NCBI GenBank assembly: GCA_026770575.1
Contig: MU657174.1
Span: 450,381-493,793, forward strand
Length of the DNA: 43,413 nt
From: Pelagophyceae sp. CCMP2097
Lineage: Eukaryota > Sar > Pelagophyceae
Direction of reading: 5' to 3'
Made by a program: the position numbers and the translations under genes. How positions within the stretch are numbered: position 1 is the stretch's first letter; every line of letters starts with the position of its first letter. Positions 1 through 9,072 of the stretch are shown in pieces. Below the pieces are notes generated by a model. It saw only the letters and a program-made list of their open reading frames with translations. It made no database searches and was not told the origin of the DNA.

Positions 1-129
1 CACCCTGGGCGGGGCTGCCCCCAAAGGGTACGACCGTCAAACCCGAGGGTTTGATTTAATATCCCGGGGAGATGATAGACGCGCCCGGCGAGCACGTGCA
101 AAGAAGAAGAAAGATTCTTACGAAGAAGG

Positions 130-661
130 GTCCTCCCTATTCTTGTGTAAACATAATTAACATCCATTCCAAGAATTGCGATATAATTGCAAGAATTGTA
201 TGCGACAATAATTTAGTGAAACACTTGTAGAGTATTGAATGGTCTAGGAATCCTATATCTACTTCAGAATTTTCTTTTGGCCGCAAGATATATTTCATAT
301 CAAGTAAAGATATAGATAAGTTGCTTTTCCTCCAGTGAAATAAATTTCTGACGTAGGCATTTTTCTATGTAGTGTTTCAATGGGCCTTAATTCTATTGGT
401 TTCGAGGCCCCGCTCTGCGCACGCATTCTGCCTCTGTGTGTGGGTCAAATTCCGTTGGGATGGAGTCGCGGGAGGGCTGAAATCGAGCGAGGTACGACGG
501 TTTCGGTACCTTGATATATATCCTCATTACTTTAACCTTTTTTTTCCAAATTTATTGAGGATCAACTGAAGTTGCTTCTGGGAGTTTTCCAGCCAGTAGC
601 TAAGCTTCGTCAGAGAACAATCCTCACACACTACAACCACTCCGCAAGGAAACTCGCGACG
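130..661 (+). promoter_or_regulatory. AT-rich 5' region of ice-binding gene copy 1
   Basis: About 530 bases of clearly AT-richer DNA precede the first ice-binding gene, against a GC-rich background. A TATATATA run at about 514-521 lies roughly 140 bp before the chosen ATG and could be a core promoter element. No other gene is supported here. The promoter role is inferred from position and composition only. Confidence 0.35.
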
Positions 662-2167
662 ATGATGATGTTCCAGAGTAAGGTCTACGTCGCGCTCGCG
701 CTCGCGCTGGGCGCGCAGGCAACGCCCACCGTCGACCTCGGCACGGCCGACCAGTACGTCATTCTGGCCAAGACTGGCGTTTCCACGGTCCCGGACTCGT
801 CCATCACCGGCAGCCTCGGCCTGAGCCCGATCTCCGGCACCGCCTTCACGGGCTTCTCGCTCACCGCGGACTCGTCCAAGACGTTTTCCACGTCTGCGCA
901 GGTCGAGGGTGGACTGTACCACACCGACCACATCTCCCCGACGCCGTCGCAGCTGACCACTGCCATCGGCGACATGCAGACGGCGTACACCGACGCGGCC
1001 GGCCGCCCCAACGCGGACGGCGCGCGCATCAACCTCGGCGGCGGCATTTTGGGCGGCGACTTTGGCGGGCCGACGGCGCCGCTGACGCAGGGCGTGTACA
1101 CCTGGACGTCGGACATTGAAATCGCCAACGACATTACCTTCTTTGGCAGCGACACCGACATCTTCATCCTCCAGACCACGGGCAACGTCAACGCCGCCAA
1201 GACCGTCCAGGTCGTCCTCGCGGGCGGCGCCAAGGCGGAGAACATCTTCTGGCAGGTCGCGGGCAAGGTCACCGCCGGCGCCGGCGCGCACCTCGAGGGC
1301 ATCTTCCTCGTCAAGACCAAGGCCGACTTCATCACGGAATCCTCGCTCAACGGCCGCATCCTCTCGCAGACGGCGGTGAACCTCCAAAAGGCGGTCATTG
1401 TGGAGCCGAACGTCGTCCCCCACTCCCGCCGCCTCGAGGCCGTCGCGCTGGCGCCCAACCCGGAAAAGGTCGAGCTCCTCACGGCCGAGAACTTCGTCAT
1501 CCTGGCCAAGACTGGCGTCTCGACGGTGCCCAAGTCGTCCGTCACCGGCGACGTCGGCGTCAGCCCCATCTCGGGCGCGGCGTTGACTGGCTTCTCGACC
1601 ATCAAGGACTCGTCGGACACGTTCGCCACGTCTTCGCAGGTTGTGGGCAAGATGTTTGCGGCCGACTTCACGTCGCCGACGCCTTCTACGATGACCACGG
1701 CCATCAGCAACATGGAGGCTGCGTACACCGACGCCGCGGGCCGCACCATTGATGCCGCCTTCATCACTTCCCACACCAACCAGAACGGGCGCCTCGTCTT
1801 CGAGCGCGGCGTGTACATCTGGGACATCGACATCAACATCTTTGAGGACATTGAGTTCACGGGCTCCGCCACCGACATCTTCATCCTCAAGACCTCGAAG
1901 AACGTCGTCGTCGCCGCCGGCAAGAAGATCATCCTCAGCGGCGGCGCCCTGGCCAAGAACATCTTCTGGCAGGTCGCCGGCACCGTCGAGGTCGGCGCCG
2001 GCGCGCACCTCGAGGGCATCTTCCTCGTCAAGACGGACGTCGCGTTCGTCACGGGCTCGTCGCTCAACGGCCGCGTCCTCTCGCAGACGGCCGTCACGCT
2101 CCAGTCGGCGGTCATCACGCAGCCGGGCTCGACGAATGAGCGCCGCCTGCTGCGCGGCAGCAAGTAA
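662..2167 (+). CDS. Secreted two-domain ice-binding protein (DUF3494), copy 1
   Basis: The product (501 aa) is predicted to be a secreted ice-binding (antifreeze or ice-recrystallisation-inhibiting) protein. The ATG at 662 was chosen because it starts a signal peptide: MMMFQSKVYVALALALGAQA, then TPTVDL. Two DUF3494 domains follow in tandem, at about residues 25-245 and 265-490. Each has the family signatures ILAKTGVSTVP, SPISG, an NIFWQVAG stretch, GAGAHLEGIFLVKT, and an SLNGR(I/V)LSQTAV end. The C-terminus is basic (RRLLRGSK). No intron is needed. The family is known from sea-ice algae, bacteria and fungi, often after horizontal transfer; ice binding itself is inferred. An identical second copy lies 3.4 kb downstream. 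Confidence 0.93.
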   Translation: MMMFQSKVYVALALALGAQATPTVDLGTADQYVILAKTGVSTVPDSSITGSLGLSPISGTAFTGFSLTADSSKTFSTSAQVEGGLYHTDHISPTPSQLTTAIGDMQTAYTDAAGRPNADGARINLGGGILGGDFGGPTAPLTQGVYTWTSDIEIANDITFFGSDTDIFILQTTGNVNAAKTVQVVLAGGAKAENIFWQVAGKVTAGAGAHLEGIFLVKTKADFITESSLNGRILSQTAVNLQKAVIVEPNVVPHSRRLEAVALAPNPEKVELLTAENFVILAKTGVSTVPKSSVTGDVGVSPISGAALTGFSTIKDSSDTFATSSQVVGKMFAADFTSPTPSTMTTAISNMEAAYTDAAGRTIDAAFITSHTNQNGRLVFERGVYIWDIDINIFEDIEFTGSATDIFILKTSKNVVVAAGKKIILSGGALAKNIFWQVAGTVEVGAGAHLEGIFLVKTDVAFVTGSSLNGRVLSQTAVTLQSAVITQPGSTNERRLLRGSK

Positions 2168-2561
2168 ACGGCTCGACGTCGGGTGCCGCGCGGCACGGCC
2201 TCCACGCCGGCCGCCGCGAACCGACGCCTCCGCCCACTGCACGTGTGTCCAACGACCTTAAAAGAACAAAATTATATGAACCGCGGCTGAATCCACTTCA
2301 TGGCCATTTTTTCGCGCCGCCAATGAAGGCGCCACGGCTTATGTGGGTCTTGCTGCGCCGGATGGGCCTCGGTCCGGCGCTTGTAGTCCCACATGTGGGA
2401 GTCCCCATGGGGGTAAGATTCTTACGAAGAAGGGGGTGAAAGATTCTTACGAAGAAGGGACTTCACATCTTGTGGGGAGTGAGGGTTGCTTGCTTAAAAC
2501 CCACCCTGCCAGCAGGGTCGACAAAGGGTCTTTGGGTCCGGGCCCAGGTCTTTGAAAATCC
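2168..2561. repeat. 3' flank of copy 1 with short repeats
   Basis: No gene is supported. The 18-base motif AGATTCTTACGAAGAAGG occurs twice here (about 2428 and 2449) and also near 112 and 3491. A degenerate copy of the dispersed TTGCTTGCTT / CCACCCTG repeat lies at about 2486-2528. The first 70 bases after the stop keep patchy similarity to the flank of copy 2 (for example GACGCCTCCGCCC). Confidence 0.6.
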
Positions 2562-2668
2562 CAGGACCCGGACCCGGACCCGCCATGTCGAGGCCGGACC
2601 CGGACCCGGACCCGCAATAACCCGGACCCGGACCCGAGGCTGAGTGCCGAGACCCGAACACGGACCCG
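2562..2668. repeat. GGACCC hexanucleotide array, first block
   Basis: Imperfect tandem repeats of GGACCC, interrupted by short unique stretches. On the minus strand this reads GGGTCC repeated: runs of three G with three-base spacers, a strong G-quadruplex pattern. A longer related array lies at 3191-3365, and the two bracket the transposase remnant. Confidence 0.85.
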
Positions 2669-2718
2669 CGTCGCTAAAACTAAAGGCTTTAAATAAATCC
2701 TTTTAAAAGGGGTTTTCA

Positions 2719-3155
2719 TCAGTCTTCAAAATCGGGATTGGCGGCGTCGAAGGCGCCTGCGACGTCTCGGAACTTGAGGAAGTAGCGGTCCTTGATCTTG
2801 CCCTTGATCTTGTCGAAGAGCCAGTCGTGGTTCTTGTTGCACTTAACCATCATCGAGGCAATCTTGGCGCCGAGTTTTTTGCGGAGGGGCGAGGCGTACA
2901 TGCCCGCGGTCGAGAAGGAGCGCTCCGACACGGCCTCCGTCCCCTGGTCGGCAAAGATGCGCTGCGCCATGATCAGGTGGACCGGGAGCTGGAAGCGGTG
3001 CTGCGAGTAGAAGAGGAGCGGCGAGAAGGCACGGTCACGGCAGGCGGCGCGAAGCTCGACGTGGGTCGGTTGCAGCCGCAGCGCGTCGAGAATCGCCATC
3101 TCGGACACGACCCCATCTGCACTGGACGTGAGGGCAGTCCAGTGTGAGGGCGCTA
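2719..3155 (-). pseudogene. hAT-family transposase C-terminal remnant
   Basis: The reading frame encodes the C-terminal dimerisation region of a hAT transposase. It shows the typical SERSFSTAG block, then PLRKKLGAKIASMMVKCN and NHDWLF, ending in an acidic tail and TGA at 2719-2721. The frame is open upstream to about 3155, but the catalytic DDE core and BED finger of a full hAT transposase (usually 600-800 aa) are absent. It sits between two GGACCC arrays with no recognisable terminal inverted repeats. I read it as a decayed fragment; a short domesticated gene is less likely. Confidence 0.75.
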
Positions 3156-3190
3156 CTAGCAGGCGCGCGCCTCGAGGCGTCCTATATCAG

Positions 3191-3365
3191 ACCGGACCCG
3201 GACCCGGACCCGGACCCGACCTCGAGGCAGCCGGACCCGGACCCGGACCCGGAATCGGGTCCGCCGGACCCGGACCCGGACCCGACCGTCGGGTCCGCGG
3301 CATCGGCCGGACCCGGACCCGGACCCGACCCCGAAAAAGGCGCGGGTCCGGGTCGGACCCGGACC
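3191..3365. repeat. GGACCC hexanucleotide array, second block
   Basis: A longer imperfect GGACCC array. It ends about 15 bases before the second copy of the ice-binding unit begins at 3380, so it lies at the junction of the duplicated unit. The minus strand carries many GGG runs with three-base spacers. Confidence 0.88.
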
Positions 3366-3508
3366 CTTTGTCGAGCCTGCACCCTGGGCGGGGCTGCCCC
3401 CAAAGGGTACGACCGTCAAACCCGAGGGTTTGATTTAATATCCCGGGGAGATGATAGACGCGCCCGGCGAGCACGTGCAAAGAAGAAGAAAGATTCTTAC
3501 GAAGAAGG

Positions 3509-4040
3509 GTCCTCCCTATTCTTGTGTAAACATAATTAACATCCATTCCAAGAATTGCGATATAATTGCAAGAATTGTATGCGACAATAATTTAGTGAAA
3601 CACTTGTAGAGTATTGAATGGTCTAGGAATCCTATATCTACTTCAGAATTTTCTTTTGGCCGCAAGATATATTTCATATCAAGTAAAGATATAGATAAGT
3701 TGCTTTTCCTCCAGTGAAATAAATTTCTGACGTAGGCATTTTTCTATGTAGTGTTTCAATGGGCCTTAATTCTATTGGTTTCGAGGCCCCGCTCTGCGCA
3801 CGCATTCTGCCTCTGTGTGTGGGTCAAATTCCGTTGGGATGGAGTCGCGGGAGGGCTGAAATCGAGCGAGGTACGACGGTTTCGGTACCTTGATATATAT
3901 CCTCATTACTTTAACCTTTTTTTTCCAAATTTATTGAGGATCAACTGAAGTTGCTTCTGGGAGTTTTCCAGCCAGTAGCTAAGCTTCGTCAGAGAACAAT
4001 CCTCACACACTACAACCACTCCGCAAGGAAACTCGCGACG
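3509..4040 (+). promoter_or_regulatory. AT-rich 5' region of ice-binding gene copy 2
   Basis: I found no difference from 130-661, including the TATATATA run (about 3893-3900). Both genes should therefore carry the same proximal regulatory signals. Function is inferred from position. Confidence 0.35.
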
Positions 4041-5546
4041 ATGATGATGTTCCAGAGTAAGGTCTACGTCGCGCTCGCGCTCGCGCTGGGCGCGCAGGCA
4101 ACGCCCACCGTCGACCTCGGCACGGCCGACCAGTACGTCATTCTGGCCAAGACTGGCGTTTCCACGGTCCCGGACTCGTCCATCACCGGCAGCCTCGGCC
4201 TGAGCCCGATCTCCGGCACCGCCTTCACGGGCTTCTCGCTCACCGCGGACTCGTCCAAGACGTTTTCCACGTCTGCGCAGGTCGAGGGTGGACTGTACCA
4301 CACCGACCACATCTCCCCGACGCCGTCGCAGCTGACCACTGCCATCGGCGACATGCAGACGGCGTACACCGACGCGGCCGGCCGCCCCAACGCGGACGGC
4401 GCGCGCATCAACCTCGGCGGCGGCATTTTGGGCGGCGACTTTGGCGGGCCGACGGCGCCGCTGACGCAGGGCGTGTACACCTGGACGTCGGACATTGAAA
4501 TCGCCAACGACATTACCTTCTTTGGCAGCGACACCGACATCTTCATCCTCCAGACCACGGGCAACGTCAACGCCGCCAAGACCGTCCAGGTCGTCCTCGC
4601 GGGCGGCGCCAAGGCGGAGAACATCTTCTGGCAGGTCGCGGGCAAGGTCACCGCCGGCGCCGGCGCGCACCTCGAGGGCATCTTCCTCGTCAAGACCAAG
4701 GCCGACTTCATCACGGAATCCTCGCTCAACGGCCGCATCCTCTCGCAGACGGCGGTGAACCTCCAAAAGGCGGTCATTGTGGAGCCGAACGTCGTCCCCC
4801 ACTCCCGCCGCCTCGAGGCCGTCGCGCTGGCGCCCAACCCGGAAAAGGTCGAGCTCCTCACGGCCGAGAACTTCGTCATCCTGGCCAAGACTGGCGTCTC
4901 GACGGTGCCCAAGTCGTCCGTCACCGGCGACGTCGGCGTCAGCCCCATCTCGGGCGCGGCGTTGACTGGCTTCTCGACCATCAAGGACTCGTCGGACACG
5001 TTCGCCACGTCTTCGCAGGTTGTGGGCAAGATGTTTGCGGCCGACTTCACGTCGCCGACGCCTTCTACGATGACCACGGCCATCAGCAACATGGAGGCTG
5101 CGTACACCGACGCCGCGGGCCGCACCATTGATGCCGCCTTCATCACTTCCCACACCAACCAGAACGGGCGCCTCGTCTTCGAGCGCGGCGTGTACATCTG
5201 GGACATCGACATCAACATCTTTGAGGACATTGAGTTCACGGGCTCCGCCACCGACATCTTCATCCTCAAGACCTCGAAGAACGTCGTCGTCGCCGCCGGC
5301 AAGAAGATCATCCTCAGCGGCGGCGCCCTGGCCAAGAACATCTTCTGGCAGGTCGCCGGCACCGTCGAGGTCGGCGCCGGCGCGCACCTCGAGGGCATCT
5401 TCCTCGTCAAGACGGACGTCGCGTTCGTCACGGGCTCGTCGCTCAACGGCCGCGTCCTCTCGCAGACGGCCGTCACGCTCCAGTCGGCGGTCATCACGCA
5501 GCCGGGCTCGACGAATGAGCGCCGCCTGCTGCGCGGCAGCAAGTAA
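4041..5546 (+). CDS. Secreted two-domain ice-binding protein (DUF3494), copy 2
   Basis: The encoded 501-aa protein is identical to that of copy 1: signal peptide, two DUF3494 domains, basic tail. The start ATG at 4041 is the same MMMFQSKV start, just after the AT-rich leader. The next gene is convergent, with 337 bp between stop codons. Because two domains are nested in each gene and the gene is itself doubled, the locus encodes four DUF3494 units. Extra dosage of a cold-protective secreted protein is a plausible consequence, not something the sequence shows. Confidence 0.93.
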   Translation: MMMFQSKVYVALALALGAQATPTVDLGTADQYVILAKTGVSTVPDSSITGSLGLSPISGTAFTGFSLTADSSKTFSTSAQVEGGLYHTDHISPTPSQLTTAIGDMQTAYTDAAGRPNADGARINLGGGILGGDFGGPTAPLTQGVYTWTSDIEIANDITFFGSDTDIFILQTTGNVNAAKTVQVVLAGGAKAENIFWQVAGKVTAGAGAHLEGIFLVKTKADFITESSLNGRILSQTAVNLQKAVIVEPNVVPHSRRLEAVALAPNPEKVELLTAENFVILAKTGVSTVPKSSVTGDVGVSPISGAALTGFSTIKDSSDTFATSSQVVGKMFAADFTSPTPSTMTTAISNMEAAYTDAAGRTIDAAFITSHTNQNGRLVFERGVYIWDIDINIFEDIEFTGSATDIFILKTSKNVVVAAGKKIILSGGALAKNIFWQVAGTVEVGAGAHLEGIFLVKTDVAFVTGSSLNGRVLSQTAVTLQSAVITQPGSTNERRLLRGSK

Positions 5547-5883
5547 ACGAGCTCGACTTCCGGCTGCCGATAATAGACGCCTCCGCCCTCTGTTCTCCGG
5601 CGCCTGAGCCAACGACCCTTTGCAAGACGCAACGGCGGCGTGACCTTAATCTCTAAACAAAGCTCCACGCCACACCCGACGCGACCCACTGGCACGCCGG
5701 CGGGGGGCTCGCCTTGTCGCGCGCCAGCCCCCGCCTTGTCTCAGGCACACGCTGGAGCGCACCTGGTGTACCGCGGCGCGTGTGCTGTCGACGCGCGCAA
5801 GGTGGACCGCGGCGCGTGTGCCGTCGATGCCCCCCACGGTGCACCCCCCCGAGTCCCGAGGCTGCGTAAGACGGTTCGAGACG
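5547..5883. other. Convergent intergenic spacer with a direct repeat
   Basis: This is the 3' region shared by ice-binding copy 2 and the minus-strand kinase-phosphatase gene. It contains a two-copy direct repeat, ACCGCGGCGCGTGTG plus a following CGTCGA-type core, at about 5770-5795 and 5808-5832. No gene or RNA is recognised. Confidence 0.5.
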
Positions 5884-8781
5884 TTAGTCGAAGAAGACGC
5901 ACGCCACGGAGACGTCGTCCGTCGAGCCCTTGCGCTGCGCGCGGCGGACGAGCGCGCGCGAGACGGCCTCCGCGCCGTCGCCGCGGAATTTGCGCCGCGC
6001 GCGGACGAACCATGCGACTTCGTCTGCGGAACAGACGTCCCAGAGGCCGTCCGACGCGACGACGACTTCGCCCAAGTCCGTCGTCGGCAGCGTGACCACG
6101 TCCGGCGTCGGCGCGATGCCCGCGCGCCGCCACGGCGCCCCGCCGAGCGCGCGCGGCACCTGCGGCCCGCCGTCGAAGCCGCCGAGAGGGTGCACCAGCG
6201 GCGCGTTCCGGCGCGGGACGCGGCGCGCGTGCGGCGACGCGCCACTCGGCGGCGACGACGCGCGGCGCGCCGGGCAGGTCGCTGGCGACGGCGCCGCCTC
6301 TGTTGAGGAGGGCCTCGAGTTCCTTGGCATCGCCGAGCACGTGGTCCGCCGTCTCGTAGGCCACGCCGCCCGCGCGCCGCGTCGCCACGGCGCGCGCGTC
6401 GCCGCCTGCGGCGCGAAATTTCCGCCGCCGCGCCCCGCCAGAAACCGCCGCGCCGCCCGGTGGCGCCCCCCGCCGGCGCTGCTCGGTGGCGGCAACGCAC
6501 AGTGCAGCAGCGTCACCGTGCCGCCGGCGCCGCCGACGACGAGCGCAGCTGCGGCGACGGCGCCGCCCGGCGCGCCGTCCACGGCGAGCTCCTCGGCGGC
6601 GCGCGCCCAGGCCAGCCGCAGCACGCGCGCGGCCTGGTCCACGGGCGCGGCGCGGCCGGGCGCCGCGTAGCGCGCCACGAGCTCGGGCAGCCGCTGGGCG
6701 GCGGCGCGCGAGAAGTGCGACCCGCCGTGGCCGTCGGCGACGACGACGAGCGAGATGCCGCGCGGCGACAGGCTCGTCGACTCTGGGAAGTGCGCCTCGC
6801 GATCTAAAAACCGCGTCCGCGGCGGCGCGCGGCCAGAGGGCGCGCGGGCGCGACGCGCCTCGGGCAGCCCAGTCGTTGGCCGCGAGGCTGGCCGCGCCGC
6901 CGGGCGAGAGGTCGGAAAGGACGATTGCATCCTCGCAGGCCGCGCGGGCTAGGCCGCGCGTCCGGCACGCGCCGACGCCCACGACGACGCGCGCGGCCGC
7001 CGCCGCCGAGGCCGCCGCAGCGGCCGCGGGCTCGGCGGCCTCGGCCTCGACGGGCGCGGCGGCCTCGACGCGGAGCTCGAAGAGGACTCGGAGCGGGACG
7101 TCTGCGAGCGCCGATTCGACGCTCTCAAAGTCCGTCAGCTCAACGTCCATCTCCTCGCCGTCGCGGCCGACGAAGCGTGCGCCGAGGAAGACGTCGCCGA
7201 CGGCCGGCGCGCCGAGGCGCGCGGCATGCGACCCGGCGGCGACGGCGACGACGACGGTGCGGCCGCCGACTTGCTCGTAGGCCACGCCCAGCGGCATCTG
7301 CACCGTGAGCCGGCTCACGCGGGGCCGTCGCGCGCCGCGCAGCGCCGTCGTCGCCTGCGGCGCCGCGAGCATGGGCACGGAGACGTCTTCGTCGTAGTCG
7401 ATGGTCATGAGGCCCTCGTCGCCGGCCGAGTCGGTTCGAATGCGGTCCGCCAGCGCGCGCGCCTCGTAGACGACGGCGCTCGGCGCGGCGCGGCCCGCCG
7501 CGTCGCGGCGCAGGAGGCGCTTGAGGAGGCGCCACAACGCCCGGGCGTCGTCCGTGGCGATGGCCGACAGCGGCGCCACGAGCTTGTTCGGCAGCGCCGT
7601 GCCGCCTGTGACGAGCGTGGGTCCGAAACGGGCGGCTCCGGCCGGCGCGCACCGAGTTTAGCGGCGAGCCAGGCGTCAAGGTCAATGGCGGCGGCGAACT
7701 CTGCGTTGAACGCGTCGAGGTCTGTATCCGAGCGCAGCGCCGGCGTGAGCAGGCAGCGCAGGGCCACGAGAGCGGCCGAGTACGTGTCAAAGGCGCGCCA
7801 GTGCACCGCGTCGATGAACTGCTCCGGCGCGCAGTGCCGCGGCGACACGGGCGACCGTTTGAGATCGACGCCCGCGGCCGTCGCGCCAGACCTGCAAACG
7901 ACGGTGCGGCGGCGCGGGCGGGCGGGCGGACGCGGCGCGGGCGCAGACGGGCGCGGCGCGGCGGCGCGGGCGGTTTTCCGAATCGCCGACGCGGCCCGCG
8001 GACGCGTCGACGGCGGACCCGAGGTCGCAGAGCGTGAGTCGGCCGCGCGCGACGTCGACGAGGACGTTTGCAGGCTTTACGTCGCGGTGCGCCACCCCCA
8101 CCGCGTGCAGCGCCGTCAAACCTTCCAGCAACCGCGCAAGCACCTCGGCGGCGACGACGACGTTGGTGCGGCCGCCGCGCGCGAACTCTGGGTCGCTGAC
8201 AGAACACAGGCCCTCTTCGTCCAAGACGCAGCTGGCGTCCTCGACGTCGCACCAGTCGTCGAGCGACACCGCCGCGGCGAGCAGGTCCATGCCGCAGGCG
8301 CCCTCGCGCAGGTACGCGTCCAGCGACCGCGCCCCCGCGTCCTCCCAGACGAGGCAGTCTTGCTGCGCGCTGCGGCCGACGAAGTTGGCGATTGGCGGCG
8401 CGCCGCCGCCCGCCGCGCGCGCGGCGAGGCGGTCTTTGACGAGCTGGTTCACGAGGCCCTCGACGTTTAGGTACTTCTTCGAGAGCGCGTCGCCGCGCGC
8501 GCGCTTGGCCACGAGCGGCGGCGATTCCTCGCCGCCGTCGTCGTAAGACGCCTTGTTGACCACCCCATACGTGCCCTGCCCGATGACCACGTCGGCGTCG
8601 ATCGTGATCTTGCGGCCGTCGACGACGACGTTGTTGCTCGGCTTGCCGCCGAGCCTGCGCGCGCGGCGTCGCGAGGGCCGCGTCGAGCGCAGCGCTTCAA
8701 CGTCGTTTCCTGGGAATCACTCAAAAAGTAGCCGCACGCTTTCAGCCACGGGAACGCGAGCGCGAGCGCGAAGGCCACCAT
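5884..8781 (-). CDS. STN7/STN8-like kinase - PDZ - PP2C phosphatase fusion
   Basis: Proposed exons (minus): 8781-8738, 8654-8004, 7891-7653, 7605-6859, 6803-6501, 6405-5884; about 835 aa. Kinase (about 38-330): GQGTYGVV loop, VAK lysine (65), HRDVKPAN (204), DLG (225), CAPEQF, then LRSDTDLDAFN, the pattern of thylakoid STN7/STN8 kinases. PDZ-like domain: about 409-491. PP2C (about 519-834): CEDA, DGHGG, GDARAV, DGLWD and STDD, so metal ligands are present. Phases agree across introns 1, 2, 3 and 5. Intron 4 is uncertain: GC-AG at 6804-6858, or a GT-AG alternative joining EDAI to AHFPEST. One frame slip is needed between about 6215 and 6250, from an assembly indel or a real mutation. The start gives a hydrophobic MVAFALALAFPWLKA leader and is tentative. 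In plants these kinases and PP2C phosphatases (TAP38/PPH1, PBCP) are separate opposing proteins. Plastid location is inferred. Confidence 0.72.
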
Positions 8782-9028
8782 TGCAAAGCACCGGGCGTCG
8801 CGGAGTCGGCGCGGCGGGATTCCTGAGTCAAGGTTCTGAAAAGGATCCTCTGAAAAGGTAGGAATTCTTATCTCCAAAAAGAAAACGGAGCGAGTCCAGG
8901 TGGCATGCCGTCGCCGCCGGCCGAGCCGCTGGCGCCCGCCGGCACCCCCGAGCCGGCATCCCCCGCGTCGGATTGCGACGGATATATATTTTGGCGAGGA
9001 TCGGGATCTTCCGAGTCGACTTGAAGAG

Positions 9029-9072
9029 TTGCTTGCTTAAAATCCACCCTGGGTGGGGCTGGCCCAATAGGG
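9029..9072 (+). repeat. Dispersed introner-like repeat copy
   Basis: Blocks TTGCTTGCTTAAAATCC, ACCCTGGGTGGGGCTG and CCCAATAGGG in order. It contains the 13-base palindrome CCACCCTGGGTGG. The same order of blocks recurs, inverted, at 10962-11021 and inside an intron of eIF2A at 30803-30833. Confidence 0.75.

Larger units (their letters stand above)
1..2170. repeat. Duplicated ice-binding gene block, copy 1
   Basis: This block matches 3380-5549 with a constant offset of 3379 bp. I saw no difference when comparing the two through the upstream AT-rich DNA and the whole coding region. The match breaks within about six bases after the stop codon; beyond it only short islands stay alike. The window opens inside the unit, so the true left edge and any further copy upstream cannot be seen. 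Recent duplication, gene conversion and an assembly artefact are all possible. Confidence 0.95.
3380..5549. repeat. Duplicated ice-binding gene block, copy 2
   Basis: Second copy of the block at 1-2170. It starts with CACCCTGGGCGGGGCTG, which is also a piece of the dispersed repeat seen at 9029, 10962 and 30803. Similarity to copy 1 falls abruptly just after the stop codon. Confidence 0.95.

Noticed and set aside
372..569. Identical 65-codon frame in both promoter regions (also 3751-3948)
   Set aside because: No domain or clear leader function; identity follows from the duplication.
527..2242. Long minus-strand open frames (500-570 codons) opposite both ice-binding genes
   Set aside because: They are antisense shadows of a GC-rich, codon-biased gene; composition is Arg/Asp/Gly-rich with no domain.
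2562..3365. GGACCC arrays as telomeric or CRISPR-like repeats
   Set aside because: The unit is not a known telomere repeat, there are no regular spacers, and the arrays are internal.
5741..7579. 612-codon minus frame treated as one gene
   Set aside because: It contains genuine PDZ and part of the PP2C but reads through two introns and a frame slip into Arg-rich nonsense; the spliced kinase-PDZ-PP2C model explains all conserved segments.
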